Part shown: in pieces, positions 18,883-28,018 of the stretch
Numbering within the stretch: the stretch's first letter is position 1
How the letters are laid out: every line of letters begins with the position of its first letter
From: Lachnospiraceae bacterium
GTDB taxonomy: Bacteria; Bacillota_A; Clostridia; Lachnospirales; Lachnospiraceae
Assembly: GCA_017620345.1 (NCBI GenBank)
Contig: JAFZQP010000154.1
Span: 1-54,358, forward strand
Length of the DNA stretch: 54,358 nucleotides
Direction: 5' to 3'
The notes under the pieces: generated by a model
The model's input: only the letters and a program-made list of their open reading frames with translations
The model's database searches: none
Told to the model about the DNA's origin: nothing
Made by a program: the position numbers and the translations under genes

Positions 18883-20280
18883 ATGACAAGACAGGTTACG
18901 GTTATCTATGATGATACTAGAAGGCCGGGGCGCGAGATCGCTGCCATAACGGGCAATAAAAGCTTCGGAGAGACGATATACAAGAGAAAGACTCTCCGCG
19001 AGCGTATAGCGGCCGCATTCAATGACATGCCGGAAGTGGCGGGATTCTATCCGGCGGGCTCAAAAGAGATGACCGAGATTAAAGATACACCTGTTATCCT
19101 ATACTTCTCAGACTTCGGGATCACTAAAATAAAGGATTTGGAGACGATTGTATACAAAGCGGGCTATGCGCATGAGAACTATAAAATAACACACCACAAC
19201 AGAATAGCATGCGTTATCTTTAAGGATGAAAAGGAATTCTATAATGCTTCCGCCGGGGACCTTGAGAAATATACCGAGATCGTAAGTGATGCTTTTACGG
19301 ATCTGTCGGATGTCGGAAACTTCAGATCGTTCATAACCGGTGGATTTGATGCAAGGTTCTTCAATTCTCTTACCGGGGACGATATAACGGTCATCAAATC
19401 TTCCGATAAAACGGAGAAGATCAAGGCTGAATATACGTTTTATTCCCTTCTTCCCGACAACATGAAGCAGTGGTTCGTGCGACCGTTCGATTATGAGGAA
19501 AAAGACGGCAGGGCAAGTTACCGCATGCAGCGTTATCATATGACCGACCTTGCCATCAGATACGTGCACGGATCGATATCATATGAGGAGTTTGGCGGTA
19601 TATTGAAGCTCCTGTTCAGGTATATATCAGATCGCAGATCCGAGACCGTTTCACAGAGCGAATACGAGGCCGAAGCGAAAAGACTCTATATCACGAAGAT
19701 ATACGACCGTCTTGCCATGCTTAAGGAGACAGACGGATATGAAAAGCTCCTTGGCCTTGTCAGGAGCTGCTCCGCCTACAATGATATAGATGAGATAGCA
19801 AAAAGATACGAAAGCACGTATGAGAAGGTCAGAAGCGGGATAGTATTCGAACGTGTTAAGACCGTAAGCCACGGAGACCTGTGTTTTTCCAATATACTGT
19901 ACTCGAATCCCGATTCGTTCATGATCCTTATCGACCCTAAGGGCGCCATGACGGAAGATGAGCTGTATATGGATCCGTTCTATGACCTGGCGAAGCTGTC
20001 ACACAGCATCTGCGGTCATTATGATTACTTCAACAGCGATCTGTATGATATCAGCATAGACGAAAATATGGGTGCAAAGGTAAAGGTTGATGCCGACAAC
20101 AGGCATTATGTCGAAATATTCAGGGAAAACCTTGACGAGGCCGGTATTGATTTCAGGATTGTAAGACTGTATGAGGCTTCACTGTTCCTGTCGATGCTTC
20201 CGCTTCATATGGACAGGCCCAAAAAGGTTTTCGGATTCATACTTAACGCGATAGCTATACTTGACAGTCTGGAGAACTGA
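18883..20280 (+). CDS. Aminoglycoside-phosphotransferase-like kinase of polysaccharide locus
   Basis: A 465-residue protein with the small-molecule kinase catalytic loop SHGDLCFSNILY (~residue 328; D and N present) and the metal motif LIDPKGAM (~350), plus FVRPFDYEEKDGRASYRMQR in the N-lobe. A further N-terminal ~150 residues look like a Rossmann-type segment. It sits directly before a HAD phosphatase-like and a nucleotidyltransferase gene with only 2 nt between, suggesting a three-step route to an activated sugar or small-molecule donor. The substrate cannot be read from sequence. Confidence 0.78.
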   Translation: MTRQVTVIYDDTRRPGREIAAITGNKSFGETIYKRKTLRERIAAAFNDMPEVAGFYPAGSKEMTEIKDTPVILYFSDFGITKIKDLETIVYKAGYAHENYKITHHNRIACVIFKDEKEFYNASAGDLEKYTEIVSDAFTDLSDVGNFRSFITGGFDARFFNSLTGDDITVIKSSDKTEKIKAEYTFYSLLPDNMKQWFVRPFDYEEKDGRASYRMQRYHMTDLAIRYVHGSISYEEFGGILKLLFRYISDRRSETVSQSEYEAEAKRLYITKIYDRLAMLKETDGYEKLLGLVRSCSAYNDIDEIAKRYESTYEKVRSGIVFERVKTVSHGDLCFSNILYSNPDSFMILIDPKGAMTEDELYMDPFYDLAKLSHSICGHYDYFNSDLYDISIDENMGAKVKVDADNRHYVEIFRENLDEAGIDFRIVRLYEASLFLSMLPLHMDRPKKVFGFILNAIAILDSLEN

Positions 20281-20282
20281 AA

Positions 20283-20675
20283 ATGTACGAGGATCTGACA
20301 TTTGTATTTGATGTGGACGGGACGCTGTGCCCGATAAAAAGGGACGATGAGAGATATGAGGATATCGTGCCGTATAAAGAGATGGTTGAAAAGATCAGGG
20401 AGTATAAGGAAGGCGGTGCCAAGATAGTTCTTCTGACGAGCAGGAACATGAACTCATATAACGGAAATATCGGCCTGATCAATGCAAATACCGCAAAGGT
20501 GCTTCTTAACTGGCTTGATAAGTGGGAGATACCGTACGACGAGATCATATACGGCAAGCCCTGGCCCGGGCATCACGGCTTTTACGTTGATGACAGGACG
20601 GTCCGTCCGAGCGAGTTTCTGACAAAGAGCGTACAAGAACTTGACGAGATCGTAAGGAGAGACCGATGCAGATAG
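20283..20675 (+). CDS. Small HAD-family phosphatase-like protein
   Basis: 130 residues. HAD motif I is FVFDVDGTLCP, motif II LLTSRNMNS, and a C-terminal YVDDRTVRPSEF gives the acidic motif. A conserved-looking YGKPWPGHHGFYVDD matches capsule-biosynthesis phosphatases found beside kinase and nucleotidyltransferase genes. Compact, without a cap domain. Overlaps the next gene by 10 nt. Confidence 0.85.
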   Translation: MYEDLTFVFDVDGTLCPIKRDDERYEDIVPYKEMVEKIREYKEGGAKIVLLTSRNMNSYNGNIGLINANTAKVLLNWLDKWEIPYDEIIYGKPWPGHHGFYVDDRTVRPSEFLTKSVQELDEIVRRDRCR

Positions 20676-21394
20676 TGATTACAATGGCGGGACTCGGCAC
20701 AAGATTTAAAAAAGCCGGATATACAGTGCCGAAGTATGAGATAGAAGTACGCAGCAGGTCATTGTTTGCGTGGTCTATGGAAAGCCTCGAGGGGTATTAC
20801 TCGGATGATAACGACTACTATTTTATCGTAAGAGCCGAGGATGATGCATCGGATTTCATAAGAAACGAGTGGAGACGCACCGGCCATAAGGAAGACAGGG
20901 TCCGTGTGATCGAGCTTGATCACATGACGGACGGACAGGCTACGACGGCTATGCTGGCTGCACCTTACTGGAAGAAGGACGAGCCGCTTATGATATACAA
21001 TATCGACACATATGTGGAAGCGGGACAGCTTAAGACCGGTGATATTATTGGAGACGGATTTATACCGTGCTTTCATGCACCGGGTGATCACTGGAGCTTT
21101 GTGGCGCTCGATGAGGCCGGAAATGCTGTGGAAGTAAGGGAAAAAGAGCGGATCAGCGATAACTGCACCCTCGGAGCATATTATTTTGCCACATGCGCAT
21201 TGTATGAGCGGATGTATGAGCAGTACTACGGTGACGGCGCCAATATGGAAAAGGGTGAGAAATACGTAGCCCCCCTTTATAACCATATGATCATGCAGGG
21301 AATGAAGGTACGGATCTGTCTTGTAGATCCTGCAAGCGTTCATGTGCTCGGAACGCCGGAGGAACTTAATGAGTTCGAAAAGATACTACATTAA
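20666..21394 (+). CDS. Nucleotidyltransferase, sugar-phosphate activating
   Basis: 242 residues with a divergent pyrophosphorylase signature at the N-terminus (ITMAGLGTRFKKAGYTVPKY, lysine K24 position as in GxGxRF..K) and a metal aspartate in MIYNIDTYV. It likely makes an NDP-activated donor from the product of the kinase/HAD pair. GGAGAG sits before the ATG inside the HAD gene. Differs enough from RfbA that the substrate is not glucose by default. Confidence 0.82.
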   Translation: MQIVITMAGLGTRFKKAGYTVPKYEIEVRSRSLFAWSMESLEGYYSDDNDYYFIVRAEDDASDFIRNEWRRTGHKEDRVRVIELDHMTDGQATTAMLAAPYWKKDEPLMIYNIDTYVEAGQLKTGDIIGDGFIPCFHAPGDHWSFVALDEAGNAVEVREKERISDNCTLGAYYFATCALYERMYEQYYGDGANMEKGEKYVAPLYNHMIMQGMKVRICLVDPASVHVLGTPEELNEFEKILH

Positions 21395-22730
21395 AAGGGC
21401 GATCGGGTATTTTTCGAGAAACGGATTCCGAAGGACCCTGTATAAATCGCTCGAACGCCTGGCTGTAGACAGAAGTGAAAGATCATATACGGTCATTACG
21501 GCGGATGAGGAGACTCTCCGTGCCCAGAGAGAGCACAGGTTTGCCAACCCGCGCAGTTTCAGCATACTCGTGCCGGTCTACGAGACCGATCCGCGGCTTC
21601 TGCGGCTGACGCTTGACAGTGTGGCCGGGCAGACATACGGAAACTGGGAACTGATAATAGCGGATGCAAGTGCCGACGGATCGAGGCAGGACGTTGTAAA
21701 CGATCTCATTGCGGACCATAAGGCGGACGATGCGGGCCTGTCCGCAAAGATACGCTATATCAGAGTAAAAGAGAATAAAGGGATATCGGCGAATACGAAC
21801 GTTGCGCTCGCCGAAGCGTCCGCTGACTATATCGCGCTCCTTGATCATGACGATATTTTGGAAAAAACGGCACTTTTTGATATAATGAGTGCCATAGAGA
21901 ACAGAGATATCAAGGTCGTATATACCGATGAAGACAAGGTGAGCGAAGACGGGAGCAGTTATTTTGACGTAAACCGCAAGCCTGATTTTGATCCGGTACT
22001 GCTGTGCACGAATAACTACATCTGCCATTTCTTCGTTGCGGATACGGCTCTTGTGCGAAGCGTTGGCGGATTCAGGTCCGAATATGACGGCGCTCAGGAT
22101 CACGACCTTGTACTGCGGTGCACAAAGGACCTCGACAGGGAGGAGATAATCCATATCCCGAAAGTGCTGTATCACTGGAGGAGCCTTAAGGGATCGACGG
22201 CGCAGGATCCTTCATCCAAACTGTATGCCTATGACGCAGGGAAAAGAGCGGTTGAGGACTATCTGAACCGATGCGGCATCAGGGCAAAGGTTAAGGATTC
22301 TCCGCATATGGGTTTTTTCGAACTGGAGTATGACAGGTTTGAAGGCGGAAGGGATGCCTTCCTGATAAAGATATCGCCGGATCTGGCGCCGCTTGATCCG
22401 CAAAACACAGAGAAGATGATAAATGTCATGCAGCTGCCGTTTGTCGGGGTCGTTACCGGCAAGATAATCGGAACGGATAACAAAGTTGAGAGTGCAGGGT
22501 ATGACATTGATGACAGGGGAAATAAGATCGCAAGTTTTTCCGGTCTGGGACGGCATTTTTCGGGATATATGCACAGGGCGGATCTGGACAGGCTGACAGG
22601 AGCCGCGTCACCCGACTGCATGGTAGTCCGGAAGGACGCCGTTTTACAATACGATCCGGATATTAAGCTTCGGCAGGGTTATTACGTGTATTACTATCCA
22701 CGGGCGGTGTTCCGAAGAAAGAAGAAATGA
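21369..22730 (+). CDS. GT2 glycosyltransferase
   Basis: 453 residues. GT-A motifs: FSILVPVYETDPRLLRLTLD, VAGQTYGNWELIIADAS, ISANTNVALAEASADYIALL, the metal-binding region LDHDDILE and YDGAQDHDLVLRC. Closely similar in layout to the first domain of the tandem enzyme at 10686, suggesting duplication. Start set at ATG 21369 because GGAGG lies 6 nt upstream; an in-frame ATG at 21342 has none. The 3' end overlaps the next gene by 4 nt. Confidence 0.86.
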   Translation: MSSKRYYIKRAIGYFSRNGFRRTLYKSLERLAVDRSERSYTVITADEETLRAQREHRFANPRSFSILVPVYETDPRLLRLTLDSVAGQTYGNWELIIADASADGSRQDVVNDLIADHKADDAGLSAKIRYIRVKENKGISANTNVALAEASADYIALLDHDDILEKTALFDIMSAIENRDIKVVYTDEDKVSEDGSSYFDVNRKPDFDPVLLCTNNYICHFFVADTALVRSVGGFRSEYDGAQDHDLVLRCTKDLDREEIIHIPKVLYHWRSLKGSTAQDPSSKLYAYDAGKRAVEDYLNRCGIRAKVKDSPHMGFFELEYDRFEGGRDAFLIKISPDLAPLDPQNTEKMINVMQLPFVGVVTGKIIGTDNKVESAGYDIDDRGNKIASFSGLGRHFSGYMHRADLDRLTGAASPDCMVVRKDAVLQYDPDIKLRQGYYVYYYPRAVFRRKKK

Positions 22731-23677
22731 GAGAAGTAACAGTAATCATACCGAATTACAACGGCATAGAGTATATAGATGATTGCCTGGAGAGCCTTGG
22801 CAAACAGACGATGGAAGCGGATGTGATAGTTGTTGATAATGCATCAACGGACGGGTCGCTCGAAGCCGTCAAAAAGCACGAGAATGTAAGGCTTATAGCG
22901 CTGCCGCAGAATTTCGGGTTTTGTCGTGCGGTCAACGAGGGGATCGCTGCCACTGCGACAAAATATCTGATACTTCTTAATAACGATACAAGGTGCGAGC
23001 CGACATTTGTGGAAGAGCTGTATAAGGTGATCGATGCACATCCGGATACGTTTTCGGTTGCATCGAGGATGATCCAGATGAACGCTCCCGACAGGATAGA
23101 TTCGGCGGGAGATCTGTATTGCGCGCTCGGATGGGCTTTTTCGCTCGGAAAAGACATGAAAACGGACAGATACGACAGGGAATCGGTCGTGTTTTCTGCA
23201 TGTGCGGGAGCGGCCATATACAGAAAAGACCTTTTTGAGCAGATCGGATACTTTGATGAGCTTCATTTCTCGTATCTGGAGGACGTTGATGTCGGATACA
23301 GAGCGAGGATCATGGGTTATGTAAACCGATACACTCCGAAAGCGGTTGTTTATCATGCCGGAAGTGCAACAACGGGTTCGAGATATAACCCGTTCAAGGT
23401 AAGGCTTGCCGCAAGAAACAGCTGGTATGTCATATACAAGAACATGCCGACATTGCAGATACTTATAAATCTGCCCTTTTTTCTTATCGGATTCGGAACA
23501 AAGGCACTGTATTTTATATTCAAAGGATACGGACGCGAGTATCTGTCCGGTATGAAACGCGGGTATCTGATGTGCGTTGCCGGCCGGAAATATCCGTATG
23601 ATGCGAGATTTGTGAAGAATTACTGTCGTATCCAGCTTGAACTGTGGGCCAACATGTTCAGGCGGATATTTGGATGA
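22727..23677 (+). CDS. GT2 rhamnosyltransferase-like
   Basis: 316 residues with VTVIIPNYNGIEYIDDCLES, ADVIVVDNASTDGSLEAV, LLNNDTRCEPTFVEEL and YLEDVDVGYRARIMGY, the pattern of WbbL/RfbN-like rhamnosyltransferases. A hydrophobic stretch LPFFLIGFGTKALYFIF near the C-terminus may tie it to the membrane. Together with the rfb genes it supports a rhamnose-containing glycan; donor specificity is inferred. Confidence 0.83.
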   Translation: MREVTVIIPNYNGIEYIDDCLESLGKQTMEADVIVVDNASTDGSLEAVKKHENVRLIALPQNFGFCRAVNEGIAATATKYLILLNNDTRCEPTFVEELYKVIDAHPDTFSVASRMIQMNAPDRIDSAGDLYCALGWAFSLGKDMKTDRYDRESVVFSACAGAAIYRKDLFEQIGYFDELHFSYLEDVDVGYRARIMGYVNRYTPKAVVYHAGSATTGSRYNPFKVRLAARNSWYVIYKNMPTLQILINLPFFLIGFGTKALYFIFKGYGREYLSGMKRGYLMCVAGRKYPYDARFVKNYCRIQLELWANMFRRIFG

Positions 23678-23704
23678 CCATGAAGGGGAGCGCTGCGTAA
23701 GATC

Positions 23705-25105
23705 ATGATCAAGGATAATCAGCGACTAATTAACCGCCTTACACTGGTGATAGATGCGTTTGTCATAGCTGCAAGCTATCTTTTTGCGTATTTTCTGAAG
23801 TTTGAGAGCGGGTTGCTTCTTTACGACGAGGGTCTGCCGATGCAGACCTATATGACTGCGCTCTATTTTCTCGTACCCGGATATCTGATCCTGTATTCCA
23901 AGATGGATCTTTACAATACGAGACGCGCGTCGGGCAGGAAAAGGGAGCTTATCAACGTTATAAAGGCCAACACGGTCGGTGCGCTTTTGTTCATGATGGC
24001 GCTGTATCTTATCAATCAGCCTGATTTTTCAAGACAGATGATATTCATTTTCTGGGGAGTATGCATCTGTATCGAAACCGCAGTACGGAACATGATGAGA
24101 GCTCTTATGATGTTCTGGTGGAAGAACGGATATAATCTGAAGTACGTGCTCCTGATCGGCTATTCCGGATCCGCTCAGAGTTATATCAACAGGCTTCTAC
24201 TTAATCCACAGTGGGGATATGTCGTCAGGGGAATACTTGATGACAACACCGAAAGAGGTACGGAGTACAAAGGTATCAAAGTACTCGGGACGATAGACAA
24301 TCTTCCTCTTATCCTTCCGGAGAACAAGCTTGACGAGATAGCGATAACCCTTCCGCTCGGACAGTACGGAAGGCTTAAGGAGATCGTCAATCTCTGTGAA
24401 AAATCAGGTGTGCATACGAAGTTCATTCCGGATTATAACGGTATCATACCGGACCGTCCTTACACCGAGGATATTCAGGGACTTCCGGTAATAAACATAC
24501 GATATGTGCCGCTCAATAACACAATAAACAGCGTGGTAAAACGGCTGGTCGATATAGTAGGTTCCGTTATCGGCATACTTATCGCTTCTCCGATAATGAT
24601 CATATCGGCGATACTCATAAAGACAACGAGCAAGGGGCCCGTGATCTTTGCGCAGGAGCGTGTAGGGCTTCATAACAAACCGTTCCAGATGTATAAATTC
24701 AGGACAATGATCGAGCAGAGCGAAACGGAGGAGGCAAAGGGCTGGACGACCAAGGACGATCCGAGAGTCACCGGGATAGGGAAATTCCTGCGCCGTACAA
24801 GCCTTGATGAACTTCCCCAGCTGTTTAACATCCTTGTCGGACAGATGTCACTCGTTGGCCCGAGACCCGAAAGACCGCAGTTTGTTGAAAAATTCAGGGA
24901 GGAGATACCGCGATACATGATCAAGCACCAGGTGCGTCCGGGACTGACCGGATGGGCCCAGATCAACGGTCTTCGCGGAGATACCTCGATAGAAAAGCGT
25001 ATAGAGCATGATCTTTATTACATCGAGAACTGGACGCTCGAGTTCGACATTAAGATCCTGTTCCTTACGATCTTCAGAGGATTCATAAACAAAAATGCTT
25101 ACTAA
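23705..25105 (+). CDS. Undecaprenyl-phosphate sugar-phosphate transferase (WcaJ/WbaP-like)
   Basis: Starts glycan assembly by transferring sugar-1-phosphate to undecaprenyl phosphate. 466 residues: N-terminal membrane helices, a Rossmann-like middle, then the catalytic domain with VKRLVDIVGSVIGILIASP, VIFAQERVGLHNKPFQMYKF (basic arm), RTSLDELPQLFNILVGQMS, LVGPRPE and the C-terminal MIKHQVRPGLTGWAQINGLR. All hallmarks of polyisoprenyl-phosphate hexose-1-phosphate transferases are intact. It overlaps the final GT2 gene. Confidence 0.94.
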   Translation: MIKDNQRLINRLTLVIDAFVIAASYLFAYFLKFESGLLLYDEGLPMQTYMTALYFLVPGYLILYSKMDLYNTRRASGRKRELINVIKANTVGALLFMMALYLINQPDFSRQMIFIFWGVCICIETAVRNMMRALMMFWWKNGYNLKYVLLIGYSGSAQSYINRLLLNPQWGYVVRGILDDNTERGTEYKGIKVLGTIDNLPLILPENKLDEIAITLPLGQYGRLKEIVNLCEKSGVHTKFIPDYNGIIPDRPYTEDIQGLPVINIRYVPLNNTINSVVKRLVDIVGSVIGILIASPIMIISAILIKTTSKGPVIFAQERVGLHNKPFQMYKFRTMIEQSETEEAKGWTTKDDPRVTGIGKFLRRTSLDELPQLFNILVGQMSLVGPRPERPQFVEKFREEIPRYMIKHQVRPGLTGWAQINGLRGDTSIEKRIEHDLYYIENWTLEFDIKILFLTIFRGFINKNAY

Positions 25106-26039
25106 GACTATAGACGTGATAATCCCCACATATAAGCCGGACGAAAAGCTTCTTACGATCGTGCAGAAACTCCGGCAGCAGAGTATCACCCCGGGCAGGA
25201 TAGTGCTCATAAACACCGAGCAAAAGTACCTCGCCAATCTGCTCCGTGGGCGGAAATACGATAATTACGGCAAACTGTTCGAAGTAAGGAACATATCGCT
25301 GCGGGAATTCGACCATGGCGGTACGAGAAACGAGGGGGCAAAGGGGAGCACTGCGGATTATCTTCTGTTCATGACAATGGACGCATGCCCAGCGGATGAA
25401 AAGCTTATTGAGAATATGCTCGCAAAATTTGAAGACGAGCGTGTTGCGGCAGTATACGCAAGACAGCTTCCGAATGAGGATGCATCGCTTTCGGAACGAT
25501 TTTCGAGGAGTTTTAATTATCCCGAAGAGTCCTGTGTTAAATCCGCAGCGGATAAGGAAAGACTCGGGATCAAGACGTATTTTTGCTCGAATGCCTGTGC
25601 GATGTACAGAAGAGACGTATTCGAGGCACTTGGCAGATTTCCGAAGGACATGATCTTCAACGAGGATATGGTATTCGCGCATAAGCTCATTGAAAACGGC
25701 TGGTGTATCGCTTATGCGGCTGATGCGGCGGTATACCATTCCCATAACTATACGAACAGCCAGCAGTTTCACCGGAATTTCGATCTTGCCGTGTCCCAGG
25801 CGATGCATCCCGAAGTGTTTGAGGATGTCTCGTCCGAATCGGAGGGAAAGACATATGTTAAGGAGGCCTTCCGGTTTTTCAAAAAAGAGAAGAGAGCGCT
25901 TACCATCATCCCGTTTGGCATAACCTGTGCGTACAGGCTGGTGGGATACAAGCTCGGCAGGAACTATAAAAAGCTTACCAAAAGACAGATACTGCGGTGC
26001 ACGAACAGCAAGATATATTTTTACAAACACTGGAGCTGA
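25095..26039 (+). CDS. GT2 rhamnosyltransferase-like
   Basis: 314 residues: IDVIIPTYKPDEKLLTIVQK, the rhamnosyltransferase-like FDHGGTRNEGAKGSTADYLL, metal-binding region MTMDACPAD and FNEDMVFAHKLIENGW. FDHGGTRN is typical of RfbF/WbbL-type rhamnosyltransferases. Its ATG lies 11 nt inside the end of the sugar-phosphate transferase gene, so it may add the second sugar. Last gene of the polysaccharide block. Confidence 0.83.
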   Translation: MLTKTIDVIIPTYKPDEKLLTIVQKLRQQSITPGRIVLINTEQKYLANLLRGRKYDNYGKLFEVRNISLREFDHGGTRNEGAKGSTADYLLFMTMDACPADEKLIENMLAKFEDERVAAVYARQLPNEDASLSERFSRSFNYPEESCVKSAADKERLGIKTYFCSNACAMYRRDVFEALGRFPKDMIFNEDMVFAHKLIENGWCIAYAADAAVYHSHNYTNSQQFHRNFDLAVSQAMHPEVFEDVSSESEGKTYVKEAFRFFKKEKRALTIIPFGITCAYRLVGYKLGRNYKKLTKRQILRCTNSKIYFYKHWS

Positions 26040-26043
26040 CGAT

Positions 26044-27522
26044 ATGAGCGATATCAGGGAGTATTGTTCCCTTTGCGGAAAAAACAGGGAAGATTGCGGT
26101 GACCTTGTGACGATCACAGGCGGACTGAAGGTGTGCCATCATTGCCTTGAGAATACGCTCAGGATGGCTGAAAGACTCTCGGGCTATACAGCAAACTCCG
26201 ATAATATCGAGAAAGTCGTGGCAGAACCCAAGCCGGAGGAGCCCGGAAACACGGAACCGGGAAATGATGAACCCGAAAAAAAGGGATCCGAAGGCGATCC
26301 TTCCAAGGTGCGTTTTGCCGGAGGATTCGGTCTTCCGAACGTCGGTTTCCTTAGCATGGCCGATCTTCAGAACATGATGTTCGGCGCAAATCCCGCGCAG
26401 AAAAAGAAGAAAGAAGAAAAAAAGCCGCCTGAGATAGACATCAGAGATATCCCGATGCCGCACAGGATCAAAGAGCTTCTTGATGAGTATGTTGTAGGGC
26501 AGGAGCAGGCCAAGAAGGTTATGGCCGTTGCTGTTTACAACCATTACAAGCGTGTGGCTTCCGAGGGAATGAAGCCGGAGGATTTTGAAGAAAAACTCAG
26601 GGATGTTGAGATCGAAAAATCAAACGTCCTGCTGATCGGGCCTACAGGGTGCGGCAAAACATATCTGGTACGCACGCTGGCAAAGCTTCTCGATGTTCCT
26701 CTTGCGATCACGGATGCTACAAGCCTTACCGAAGCCGGATATATAGGAGATGATATAGAAAGCGTCGTTTCAAAGCTTCTTGCAGCGGCGGACAATGACG
26801 TGGAAAAGGCCGAGACCGGTATCATTTTCATAGATGAGATCGATAAGATCGCCAAGAAGAAGAACTCACATTCAAGAGATGTTTCGGGAGAGAGCGTCCA
26901 ACAGGGCATGCTCAAGCTCCTTGAAGGAGCGGAGGTTGAAGTGCCGGTAGGGGCCAATTCCAAAAACGCGATGGTCCCGCTCGCAACCGTGGATACGCGC
27001 AATATACTGTTCATATGCGGCGGAGCCTTTCCCGATCTTGATGAGATAATAAAGCAGCGCCTGCGGAAGCAGACTTCGATCGGATTTAACGCCGAACTTA
27101 AGGATTCCCTCGACAAGCGCAAGGATATTCTTTCGGAAGTAACGGTCGATGATGTCAAGAAGTTCGGTATGATCCCCGAGTTCGTAGGTAGACTTCCTAT
27201 AATCTGCACGATGCAGGGCCTGACCGATGAAATGCTCGTTGATATACTTAAAGAGCCGAAAAACGCGATCATCAAGCAGTACCAGAAGCTCCTGTCGATG
27301 GATGAGGTTGATCTGGAATTTACCGACGATGCACTTTTGGAGATCGCAAAGAAGGCCCAGGAAAAGGATACAGGAGCAAGAGCACTGCGTTCTATCATAG
27401 AAGATATAATGCTTGACATTATGTACGAGATACCCAAAGATGATAATATCGGACGAGTTACCATCACCCGTGAATACCTGGAGGGTAACAAAAGTCCGAT
27501 CATTGAAACAAGAGGACAATAG
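26044..27522 (+). CDS. clpX: ATP-dependent Clp protease ATP-binding subunit ClpX
   Basis: AAA+ unfoldase that feeds ClpP. 492 residues from ATG 26044, chosen because the zinc-binding domain begins directly after it (CSLCGKNREDCG...CHHCLE). A charged Pro/Glu/Lys spacer (~60-130) is longer than usual, so the protein exceeds the ~420 typical of ClpX. AAA+ motifs: Walker A IGPTGCGKTYL, TEAGYIGDDIESV (pore and linker region), Walker B GIIFIDEIDKI, and PEFVGRLPIICTM containing the IGF-loop region equivalent. It starts 4 nt after the last glycosyltransferase. ClpP is not in the window. Confidence 0.93.
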   Translation: MSDIREYCSLCGKNREDCGDLVTITGGLKVCHHCLENTLRMAERLSGYTANSDNIEKVVAEPKPEEPGNTEPGNDEPEKKGSEGDPSKVRFAGGFGLPNVGFLSMADLQNMMFGANPAQKKKKEEKKPPEIDIRDIPMPHRIKELLDEYVVGQEQAKKVMAVAVYNHYKRVASEGMKPEDFEEKLRDVEIEKSNVLLIGPTGCGKTYLVRTLAKLLDVPLAITDATSLTEAGYIGDDIESVVSKLLAAADNDVEKAETGIIFIDEIDKIAKKKNSHSRDVSGESVQQGMLKLLEGAEVEVPVGANSKNAMVPLATVDTRNILFICGGAFPDLDEIIKQRLRKQTSIGFNAELKDSLDKRKDILSEVTVDDVKKFGMIPEFVGRLPIICTMQGLTDEMLVDILKEPKNAIIKQYQKLLSMDEVDLEFTDDALLEIAKKAQEKDTGARALRSIIEDIMLDIMYEIPKDDNIGRVTITREYLEGNKSPIIETRGQ

Positions 27523-27538
27523 ATTTACAGGAGGATAT

Positions 27539-28018
27539 ATGCTGGACAGATCATTTTACGAGAAGGCGGATGAGATCATAGCTGCCCACGGCAAGGGAAA
27601 AGAGTCTCTGATCCCGATAATGCAGGATATTCAGGGTATATACCGCTATATTCCGCCGGAACTGCTTACTTACGTTGCCGAAAAGATCGGGATTACCGAA
27701 GCAAAGGCTTATTCCGTTGCGACTTTCTATGAGAATTTTTCTTTTGATCAGAAAGGAAAATATGTCATCAAGGTCTGTGACGGGACGGCATGCCATGTAA
27801 GAAAGGGATCGCTCATACTCGAAAGGCTCAGGGAGGAACTCGGGCTGTCGGCAGGCAAGAATACCACCGATGACATGCTCTTTACGGTCGAGACCGTTTC
27901 GTGCCTCGGTGCGTGCGGACTTGCTCCGGTCATGACAGTAAATGATGTAGTGCATCCTGCCATGACACCCGAAAAAGTGTCTGAGGTGATCAGTAAGATC
28001 AAGGAGGGTGAAGCATGA
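27539..28018 (+). CDS. hydC: NADH-dependent [FeFe]-hydrogenase, NuoE-like [2Fe-2S] subunit
   Basis: 159 residues with the thioredoxin-like NuoE fold: helical N-terminus (YRYIPPELLTYVAEKIGI), AYSVATFYENF, and the four-cysteine [2Fe-2S] set VCDGTACHVRKGS and VSCLGACGLAPV. Electron carrier subunit of a bifurcating hydrogenase. AGGAGG precedes ATG 27539. The 4-nt overlap with the NuoF-like gene marks an operon. Confidence 0.93.
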   Translation: MLDRSFYEKADEIIAAHGKGKESLIPIMQDIQGIYRYIPPELLTYVAEKIGITEAKAYSVATFYENFSFDQKGKYVIKVCDGTACHVRKGSLILERLREELGLSAGKNTTDDMLFTVETVSCLGACGLAPVMTVNDVVHPAMTPEKVSEVISKIKEGEA

